Assembly: GCA_963822575.1 (NCBI GenBank)
Contig: CAWGHZ010000002.1
Location: 310,001 to 374,000, forward strand
From: CAWGHZ01 sp963822575
GTDB taxonomy: Bacteria; Pseudomonadota; Alphaproteobacteria; MPNO01; DASWLB01
DNA length: 64,000 nt
Direction of reading: 5' to 3'
Shown: in pieces, positions 57,796 through 64,000 of the stretch
Layout of the letters: every line of letters begins with the position of its first letter
Position numbering within the stretch: position 1 is the first letter of the stretch
Program-made: the position numbers and the translations under genes
Notes under the pieces: model-generated
Told to the model about the DNA's origin: nothing
The model's database searches: none
Seen by the model: only the letters and a program-made list of their open reading frames with translations

Positions 57796-58255
57796 ATGCG
57801 CTGCCCGTTCTGCGGAACCGAGGACACCCAGGTCAAGGAACTCGCGTCCGACCGACGACAACTCGGCGATCCGCCGCCGCCGCTCCTGCACGAGCTGCGG
57901 CATGCGCTTCACCACATTCGAGCGCGTCCAGCTTCGCGAGCTCACGGTGGTCAAGAAGGACGGCAAGCGCGAGCCGCTCGACCGCGACAAGCTCGCGCGC
58001 TCGATGATGATCGCGCTGCGCAAGCGGCCGGTGCCGCCCGAGCGCGTCGAGATCGCCATCAACGGCATCATCCGCCGCCTCGAAAGCCTGGGCGAGCCCG
58101 AGGTCAAGTCCGACACGGTGGGCGAGATGGTGATGGATGCGCTCGCCAGCCTCGATCCCGTGGCCTATGTGCGCTTCGCCTCGGTCTATCGCAATTTCCG
58201 CGAGGCGCGCGACTTCGAGACGTTCGTGGGAACGCTCGGTGGCACCGGCGACTGA
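57796..58255 (+). CDS. nrdR: Transcriptional repressor NrdR (one frame break near 57839)
   Basis: About 152 residues after repair. Represses ribonucleotide reductase genes; has a zinc ribbon and an ATP-cone. First frame MRCPFCGTEDTQVK; second frame SRPTDDNSAIRRRR, SCTSCGMRFTTFERVQLREL, then the ATP-cone VVKKDGKREPLDRDKL. The CxxC pairs CPFC and CTSC are intact. The family has VKDSRPT at the junction, and the sequence GGAACTCG instead of GGACTCG adds one A. Confidence 0.92.
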
Positions 58256-59354
58256 GGCCGACGACCGGCGGTTCATGGCGGTCGCCCTCGCGCTCGCGCG
58301 GCGCGGGCTCGGCAACGTCGCGCCCAACCCGGCGGTCGGCTGCGTGCTGGTGAAGGACAATGTCGTGGTCGGGCGCGGCTGGACCCGGAAAGGCGGCCGG
58401 CCGCATGCCGAGACCGAGGCCATCCGGCGCGCCGGCGCGGAGGCGAAGGGCGCCACCGCCTATGTCACGCTCGAGCCCTGCGCCCACCAGGGGGAGACCG
58501 GCCCATGCTGCGAGGCGCTGGTCGAAGCCGGGATTGCGCGCTGCGTCGTCGCGCTCGAGGACCCGGACCCGCGCGTCGCCGGTCGGGGCCTCGCGCACCT
58601 CGACGAGGCAGGCATCGAAGTCACCGTCGGCACCGGCGCGGCCGCGGCCGAGGCGGTCAACGCCGGGTTCCTCATGCGGGTGCGCGAGGGGCGGCCGCTG
58701 GTGACGCTCAAGCTCGCCACCACGCTCGACGGCCGCATCGCCACCCGCACCGGCGAGAGCCGCTGGATCACCGGCGCGCCGGCGCGCGCCTGGGCGCATC
58801 TCCTGCGCGCACAGCATGACGCCGTGCTGATCGGCTCGGGCACGGTGGCGGCCGACGATCCGATGCTCGACTGCCGATTGCCGGGGCTCGGCCACGTCTC
58901 GCCGGTGCGTGTCGTCGCCGCCGGCCGACTCGCGCTGCCGCTGACCGCGCGACTGGTCGCGACGGCGCGCAACGTGCCGACATGGATCGCCATGCTGCCC
59001 GATGCGCCGGAGGAGCGGCGGGAGGCGCTGCGAGGAAGCGGGGTCGAGGCCATCGAGATCGAGCCCGACGCGGACGGCTATGTCGACCTCGCGGCGCTGC
59101 TGGCGGCGCTCGGCGCGCGGGGCATCACCCGCATCCTGTGCGAGGGCGGCAGTCGCATCGCCGCCGCCCTGCTCCGCGCCGGGCTGGTCGACCGGCTGGT
59201 GTGGTTCCGCGCGCCGATGCTGATCGGCGGCGACGGGGTGCCGGCCGCCGAGGCGTTCGGCGTCGACGCGCTCGACCGCGCCGCCGCCTTCCGCCGCACC
59301 GCCGTCCGTCCCGTGGGCGACGACATCTGCGAAACCTACGCAGCGCGGCTGTGA
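58239..59354 (+). CDS. ribD: Riboflavin biosynthesis deaminase/reductase RibD
   Basis: 371 residues, GTG at 58239 overlapping the nrdR end; an ATG at 58275 is possible. N-terminal deaminase: zinc motifs GRPHAETEAI and LEPCAHQGETGPCCEALV. C-terminal reductase: LKLATTLDGRIATRTGESRW and ILCEGGSRIAAALLRAGLVD. Catalyses the second and third steps from GTP to riboflavin in the cytoplasm. Confidence 0.94.
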   Translation: MAPATEADDRRFMAVALALARRGLGNVAPNPAVGCVLVKDNVVVGRGWTRKGGRPHAETEAIRRAGAEAKGATAYVTLEPCAHQGETGPCCEALVEAGIARCVVALEDPDPRVAGRGLAHLDEAGIEVTVGTGAAAAEAVNAGFLMRVREGRPLVTLKLATTLDGRIATRTGESRWITGAPARAWAHLLRAQHDAVLIGSGTVAADDPMLDCRLPGLGHVSPVRVVAAGRLALPLTARLVATARNVPTWIAMLPDAPEERREALRGSGVEAIEIEPDADGYVDLAALLAALGARGITRILCEGGSRIAAALLRAGLVDRLVWFRAPMLIGGDGVPAAEAFGVDALDRAAAFRRTAVRPVGDDICETYAARL

Positions 59355-59361
59355 AGGCCTG

Positions 59362-59950
59362 ATGTTCACCGGGATCGTCACGGATATCGGCCGGGTGCGC
59401 CGAGATCGAGAAGGCGGGCGACACGCGCTTCGCCATCGAGACCGCCTACGACACGGCCGGCATCGAGATCGGCGCCTCCATCGCCTGCGCCGGCCCGTGC
59501 CATACGGTGGTGGACAAGGGACCGGGCTGGTTCGCCGTCGTCTCCTCGGCCGAGACCCTGGCGCGCACCACGCTCGGGACCTGGCGGGTGGGCACGCGGG
59601 TGAACCTGGAGCGTTCCCTGAAGGTGGGCGACGAGCTGGGCGGGCACCTCGTTTCCGGCCATGTCGACGGCGCGGCGCGTGTCCTTGACACAAGCCCGGA
59701 GGGCGATAGTGTTCGCTTCGCCTTCGAGGCCCCGGCGGAGCTGGCGCGCTTCATCGCGCCGAAGGGGTCGGTCGCGCTCGACGGCGTGTCGCTCACCGTC
59801 AACGAGGTGGACGGGGCCCGATTCGGCGTCAACGTCATCGCCCACACGCGGGCCATGACGACCTTTGCGGAACGCGGGCCGGGCGATCGGGTCAATTTGG
59901 AGATCGATGTGCTGGCGCGCTACGTCGCGCGGCTGGCGGAGGGACAGTAG
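59362..59950 (+). CDS. ribE: Riboflavin synthase alpha chain (one frame break near 59400)
   Basis: About 195 residues after repair. Dismutates two lumazines to riboflavin. First frame MFTGIVTDIGRVR; second frame IEKAGDTRF, GASIACAGPCHTVVD, LERSLKVGDELGGHLVSGHV and, in the second barrel, ALDGVSLTVNEVDGARFGVN. Extra C in CGCCGAGATC. Starts 7 bases after ribD. Confidence 0.92.
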
Positions 59951-59952
59951 CG

Positions 59953-61173
59953 GTGGCGGAGAGGTCGGGTGCGGAGCTGAAGCGCGTGAGCCTGGACGAC
60001 GTCCACGCCGCCTTGTCGCCGATCGAGGAGATCATCGAGGACATCCGCAACGGCAAGATGTTCATCCTCGTCGACGACGAGGACCGCGAGAACGAGGGCG
60101 ACCTGGTCATCCCGGCGCAGATGGCGACGCCCGACGCGATCAACTTCATGGCGCAGCTACGGCCGCGGGCTGATCTGCCTGGCGCTGACGCCGCAGCGGG
60201 TGAACGAGCTCGGCCTGCCGCTGATGTCGCGCCACAACGAGACGCGCATGCAGACCGCCTTCACCATCTCGATCGAAGCGCGCGAGGGGGTGACCACCGG
60301 CATCTCGGCGTCGGACCGGGCGCGCACCATCGCCGTCGCCATCGACCCGACAAAGGGGCGGCGCGACATCGTCACGCCCGGCCACGTCTTCCCGCTGGTC
60401 GCGCGCGAGGGCGGCGTGCTGGTGCGCGCCGGCCATACCGAGGCGGCGGTCGACATCGCCCGCCTCGCCGGGCTCGAACCCGTCGGGCGTGATCTGCGAG
60501 ATCATGAACGACGACGGCACCATGGCGCGCCTGCCGGACCTGGTGGCCTTCGCCCAGCGCCACGGCCTCAAGATCGGGACCATCGCCGATCTGATCGCCT
60601 ACCGCCGGCGCAACGACACCATCGTCGAGCGCATCATGGAGACCGACATCACAGCTGCGCCACGGCGGCAAGTTCCGGCTGATCCTCTACGTCAACAAGG
60701 TGTCCTACGCCGAGCACATGGCGCTGGTGAAGGGCGACGTCTCGGGCGACGAGCCGGTGCTGGTGCGCATGCACGCCGTCAACGCGCTCGACGATCTGCT
60801 GCACGACACGGCGGTCGGGCGCGGCGACTGGCTCGAGGCCGGCATGCGCGCTATCGGCGAGGCCGGGCGCGGCGTGATGGTGCTGATCCGCGAGTGGCAG
60901 CCGAACATGTTGTCCAAGCTGGTGCGCCAGCGCTATCACCTCTATTCCGACGTCGGCACCGGCACCGAGCTCGATGCCATGCACACCCCGCCGGAGCACG
61001 AGGAGCCGGGCCCGCCGGCGCTGCGCGACTACGGCGTCGGCGCGCAGATCCTGCTCGATCTCGGCGTGCGCGACATGGTGCTGCTGTCGAACGTCAGGCG
61101 GCCCATCGTCGGGCTCGAAGGGTACGGGCTCCGCATCGTGGAGCAGCGCCCGATCCCCGGAACGGAAGAGTAG
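59953..61173 (+). CDS. ribBA: DHBP synthase fused to a GTP cyclohydrolase II-like domain lacking the zinc cysteines (three frame breaks)
   Basis: About 405 residues after removing one base near 60157, 60486 and 60653. The RibB part is complete: FILVDDEDRENEGDLVIPAQ, LMSRHNETRMQTAFTISIEA, ATP-free acidic loop and DIVTPGHVFPLVAREGGVLV. The second part (from FRLILYVNKVSYAEHMALVK) has the GCH II fold but where the catalytic zinc motif (SxxxxLRCDCG) should be it reads HAVNALDDLLHDTAVG, with no Cys. So it makes dihydroxybutanone phosphate but probably not the GTP product; a separate RibA is expected elsewhere. GTG start 2 bases after the ribE stop. Confidence 0.88.
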
Positions 61174-61174
61174 C

Positions 61175-61639
61175 ATGGCCGACGCGCCGCACATCATGGT
61201 CGTCGAGGCGCGCTTCTACGACGACATCGCCGACGCGTTGATGAACGGCGCGCTCTCCGCGCTGGAAAAGGGCGGCGCGACGTACGAGCGGTTCCAGGTG
61301 CCAGGCTCGTTCGAGCTGCCCGCCGCCATCGCCATCGCCGTCCGCAGCCACGAATTCTTCACCGCGCGCCGGCGGTTCGACGGCTATGTCGCGCTCGGCT
61401 GCGTGATCCGCGGCGAGACTTCGCACTACGACCTCGTCTGCAACGAGAGCGCGCGCGCCCTGCAGGACCTCGCCTGCCGCTACGCGCTGGCGCTGGGCTA
61501 TGGCATCCTCACCTGCGAGAACCGCGACCAGGCGATGGAGCGCGCGCGCATGGACCGCAAGGACCGGGGCGGCCACGCGGCGCGCGCCTGCCTGGCCATG
61601 GTCGAGCACAAGCGCCAGTTCCGCCTGTACCCCCGATGA
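61175..61639 (+). CDS. ribH: 6,7-dimethyl-8-ribityllumazine synthase
   Basis: 154 residues. Joins the RibB and RibD products to form lumazine in a capsid-like oligomer. Landmarks: VVEARFYDDIADALMNGAL, VPGSFELPAAIAIAVRS, VALGCVIRGETSHYDLVCNE (catalytic His), ALGYGILTCENRDQAMERA. ATG 1 base after the ribBA stop; the stop overlaps nusB (ATGA). Confidence 0.94.
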   Translation: MADAPHIMVVEARFYDDIADALMNGALSALEKGGATYERFQVPGSFELPAAIAIAVRSHEFFTARRRFDGYVALGCVIRGETSHYDLVCNESARALQDLACRYALALGYGILTCENRDQAMERARMDRKDRGGHAARACLAMVEHKRQFRLYPR

Positions 61640-62136
61640 CCGCGCCGTCGCGCCGCGGCGGGGGCGCCCGGCGCCGTACGGGCGAACGGCTCGGCGCAGC
61701 CCGGCTCGCCGCGGTGCAGGCGCTCTACCAGGGCGAGTTGCGCGGCGCCGACGCGGAATCGCTGGTTGCCGAGTTCCGCCACCACAGACTCGGCCAGGAC
61801 ATCGACGGCGCCGAGGCCATCGCACCCGACGAGGAGCTGTTCTGCGAGATCGTGCGCGGCGCCATGGCCGAGCGCGAGAGCCTCGACGCTCTGATCGCCG
61901 ACGCCCTGCCGCCCGCCTGGCCGCTCGCCCGGATCGAGGTGATCCTGCGCGCCATCCTGCGCTGCGGCGCGTGGGAGCTGAAGGCGCGGCTCTCCATGCC
62001 GGCGCGGGCCGCCATCAACGAGTATGTCGAGATCGGCCACGCCTTCTTCTCCGGTGCCGAGCCGAAGATGGTCAACGCGGTGCTCGACGCGCTCGCCCGC
62101 CGCCTCCGCCCCGGCGAGCTGGAGGCGAAGCGGTAG
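61636..62136 (+). CDS. nusB: Transcription antitermination factor NusB
   Basis: 166 residues, all-helical NusB fold: ARLAAVQALYQGELRGADAE, ILRAILRCGAWELKARLSMP, RAAINEYVEIGHAFFSGAEPK and VNAVLDALARRLRP. Acts with NusE (S10) on rRNA boxA. Overlaps ribH by four bases, the usual alphaproteobacterial arrangement. The basic N-terminal 18 residues are extra. Confidence 0.93.
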   Translation: MTAPSRRGGGARRRTGERLGAARLAAVQALYQGELRGADAESLVAEFRHHRLGQDIDGAEAIAPDEELFCEIVRGAMAERESLDALIADALPPAWPLARIEVILRAILRCGAWELKARLSMPARAAINEYVEIGHAFFSGAEPKMVNAVLDALARRLRPGELEAKR

Positions 62137-62167
62137 ATAGCAACAAGAGTTGAAGAAAACGTTGTAG

Positions 62168-63148
62168 ATGACTGACCTTCCATCCGAATTCGAGTTGATC
62201 GCGCGGTACTTCGCGCCGCTGGCGACGGCCGAGGCGGCGCGCGGGCTCGGTGACGACGTGGCGGTGCTGGCTCCGGCCGCGGGGATGGCGCACGTGCTCA
62301 CCGTCGACACCATCGTCGAGGGCGTCCACTACCTGCCGGACGACCCGCCCGCCCTGGTGGCGCGGAAGCTCCTGCGGGTGAATCTCTCCGACCTCGCCGC
62401 CAAGGGCGCGCGGCCGGTGGGCTACCTTCTCGCCGCCTCGTTCGGCGGATCGGTGACGGCAGCGTGGCTCGAAGAATTCGCCGCGGGCCTCGCCGCCGAC
62501 CAGCAAGAGTTCGGCCTCTCGCTGCTCGGCGGCGACACGACGGCCAACCCCGGCCCGACCACCCTCACCGTCACCGCCATCGGCGATGCGGCGGCGGACG
62601 GTGTGGCGTCGCGCGCCGGCGCCAGGCCGGGCGAGGGCATCTATGTCAGCGGCACGCTGGGCGACGCGGCGCTGGGGCTGCGCGTCCTCAAGGGCGAGCT
62701 GGCGGGGCTGGAGGTGGCCGACCGCGACTACCTCGCCGACCGGTTCCGCCTGCCGCGGCCGCGCCTCGCGCTCGGCCGGGCGCTGGCGGGCGTGGCGACG
62801 GCGTCCATCGACATCTCCGACGGGCTGATGGCCGATCTCGGCCATGTCTGCGAACGCTCCGGCGTGAAGGCCGAGGTGGCGCTCGAGGACATCCCGCTTT
62901 CTGCCGCCGCGCGCCGCGCGCTCGCCGCCGCCCCGGCGCTGCGTGACGACGTGCTCGGCGGCGGCGACGATTACGAGATCCTGTTCACCGCCTCGCCCAA
63001 CGCCGAGAAGGCGCTGACCGAGGCCGCGCTCGCCGCCCGGCTCGCCTTCTCGCGCATCGGCACGATCCGCGCCGGGAGCGGCATAGAGTTAACCGACCGC
63101 ACGGGCCGTCCGGTCGACGTGAGACACGCTGGATTCCGCCATTTTTAG
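62168..63148 (+). CDS. thiL: Thiamine-monophosphate kinase
   Basis: 326 residues. Phosphorylates thiamine phosphate to thiamine diphosphate. Landmarks: EFELIARYFAPL, GLGDDVAVLAPAAGM, VDTIVEGVHYLPDDPP, LLRVNLSDLAAKGARPVGYL, LLGGDTTANPGP, SIDISDGLMADLGHVCERSG and LGGGDDYEILFT. Follows nusB after 31 bases. Confidence 0.93.
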   Translation: MTDLPSEFELIARYFAPLATAEAARGLGDDVAVLAPAAGMAHVLTVDTIVEGVHYLPDDPPALVARKLLRVNLSDLAAKGARPVGYLLAASFGGSVTAAWLEEFAAGLAADQQEFGLSLLGGDTTANPGPTTLTVTAIGDAAADGVASRAGARPGEGIYVSGTLGDAALGLRVLKGELAGLEVADRDYLADRFRLPRPRLALGRALAGVATASIDISDGLMADLGHVCERSGVKAEVALEDIPLSAAARRALAAAPALRDDVLGGGDDYEILFTASPNAEKALTEAALAARLAFSRIGTIRAGSGIELTDRTGRPVDVRHAGFRHF

Positions 63149-63280
63149 GGCGCGGCCCGCGGCCCTGCGGCGCTCGGTCGCAAGTCACCCTTGTTGCAAG
63201 CGCAATTGCGCCCTCCGTCAAACTCCTTTAACAATTCCACCGCGCGGCCTGAAATCAAATACGAATCAGGGACGAACCCC

Positions 63281-63859
63281 ATGCTGGCGATGCAGTACTC
63301 CATTCGACTGGCCTCGGACTTCGACGAGGCGCGCCTGCGCCAGCGTGTCGCCCAGCGCGGCCACCTGTTCGACAACATGCCGGGCCTCGCCCACAAGGCC
63401 TTCCTGTTCAACTCCGAGCGCCATCTCTACGCCCCGTTCTACGTCTGGTACGACCACAAGAAGGCGCGCGAGTTCCTGCTCGGCGACATCTTCGCCGATG
63501 TGACCAATTCGTTCGGCCGGCCGCGCGTGCGCATGTGGGGCTGCCTCGACTTCGACACCGTGCCGAGCCCGCACCCGCCGAGGATCGCGGTGCGCTGCGT
63601 CGAGGCGCTGGCGCCAGATGCCAGGCTCAACGACCTCGAGCGCGACGAGCATGTGCTGCACGAGGCGCAGATCGCAAAGGAAGGCATCTTGGTGCATGCG
63701 ACCGCGCTCGACTGCGACCGTTGGGAGCTGGTGCGCTACAGCCTCTGGTGGGACGAAGAGGCGGCGAAGTCGGTGACCGGCGACTGCATCAACACCTACG
63801 AGGTGCTGCGTGTCTCGGGCCCCGCGGTCCACAGCGGCCCGCGCCAGGCCATCGGCTAG
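63281..63859 (+). CDS. DUF4865 family protein
   Basis: 192 residues. MQYSIRLASDFDEARLRQRV, HLFDNMPGLAHKAFLF and YAPFYVWYDHKKAREFLLGD match the DUF4865 pattern (ferredoxin-like dimeric alpha-beta barrel, monooxygenase-like). Start at 63281 by similarity; the frame is open to 63191. Function unknown. The 132-base gap after thiL has a short AT-rich part that could be its promoter. Confidence 0.78.
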   Translation: MLAMQYSIRLASDFDEARLRQRVAQRGHLFDNMPGLAHKAFLFNSERHLYAPFYVWYDHKKAREFLLGDIFADVTNSFGRPRVRMWGCLDFDTVPSPHPPRIAVRCVEALAPDARLNDLERDEHVLHEAQIAKEGILVHATALDCDRWELVRYSLWWDEEAAKSVTGDCINTYEVLRVSGPAVHSGPRQAIG

Positions 63860-63866
63860 CGGCCCG

Positions 63867-64000
63867 TTGCGCCGCTCAGCCGCCCGGGCGGCCGCGCTCG
63901 CCGCCGCGCTTCTGCTGCTTCCGCCTATTGCCGCGCCCGCCGGCGCCGCGGAACCGCCGCCCCACCCCGCCGGCGCGCCGATGCCCTCGGGCGGCCAGTA
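63867..64000 (+). CDS. Probable secreted protein, 5' end only
   Basis: From a TTG at 63867 the frame reads LRRSAARAAALAAALLLLPP, then IAAPAGAAEPPPHPAGAP and runs off the window. This looks like a signal peptide with an Ala-Gly-Ala cleavage site and a Pro-rich mature start. No family can be named. Confidence 0.4.
   Translation, partial: MRRSAARAAALAAALLLLPPIAAPAGAAEPPPHPAGAPMPSGGQ

Overview
The window is high-GC DNA from an alphaproteobacterium. The evidence is a MucR/Ros regulator, the gene order glyA-nrdR-ribD-ribE-ribBA-ribH-nusB-thiL, a small DUF6898-like gene in front of a branched-chain amino-acid ABC transporter, and a general abundance of soil/aquatic-type catabolic genes. I cannot name genus or species from sequence alone. 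No tRNA, rRNA, CRISPR array or transposase was seen.

Layout: (1) 1-16.7 kb is a catabolic island, mostly on the minus strand. It holds the edge of a TRAP transporter (dctQ, partial dctM), two paralogous MDR oxidoreductases, two paralogous two-domain VOC (extradiol-type) proteins plus a small VOC protein, an alpha/beta hydrolase, an LVIVD beta-propeller protein, an OsmC protein, an ACMSD-like amidohydrolase, two FAA-hydrolase family enzymes, a PCu(A)C copper chaperone, a PcaF-type thiolase and an FAD dehydrogenase. (2) 16.8-17.3 kb is a decayed AbrB/PIN toxin-antitoxin module that keeps its operator-like palindrome. (3) 17.3-29.7 kb is a type I secretion locus: HlyD-type adaptor, ABC exporter, and a giant (about 3050 residue) FecR-NIDO-RTX surface protein. 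It is divergent from a CHASE2 adenylate cyclase gene at 30.1 kb, with a CRP-like palindrome between them. (4) 32.4-46.5 kb is a second catabolic block: cupins, an amidohydrolase, a DsbA/FrnE-like gene with an in-frame TGA where the first redox Cys belongs, two MetE-like proteins flanking a fumarylacetoacetase, an EamA transporter, an orphan NMT1-type binding protein, and a tight five-gene minus-strand operon (two cyclase-family hydrolases, cupin, SDR, and 3-hydroxyacyl-CoA dehydrogenase fused to a DUF5677-like tail), plus an acyl-CoA-dehydrogenase-fold monooxygenase. (5) 46.6-55.4 kb has a CHASE/multi-PAS histidine kinase and a complete livHMGF plus binding-protein operon. (6) 55.5-64 kb has mucR and then the glyA-nrdR-riboflavin-nusB-thiL housekeeping run, a DUF4865 protein and the start of a secreted protein.

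The two catabolic blocks look like ring-cleavage pathways: ring oxygenation, meta-type cleavage by VOC enzymes, C-C hydrolysis by FAA-hydrolase-fold enzymes, then CoA-dependent beta-oxidation steps (3-hydroxyacyl-CoA dehydrogenase, thiolase). Uptake would be by the TRAP, Liv, EamA and NMT1 systems. The substrate cannot be read from the sequence.

Caution on sequence quality: at least ten single-base frame breaks, nearly all best explained as one inserted base, interrupt otherwise well-conserved genes, including the essential ones (glyA, nrdR, ribE, ribBA three times, fahA, the RTX gene three times, probably the ABC exporter). These look like assembly errors, and I give the genes at full length across the breaks.

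The most interesting single item is the DsbA-family gene at 34257-34886. A UGA replaces the first Cys of the CPWC motif (UPWC) and is followed at the right distance by a bacterial SECIS-like hairpin: a candidate selenoprotein.
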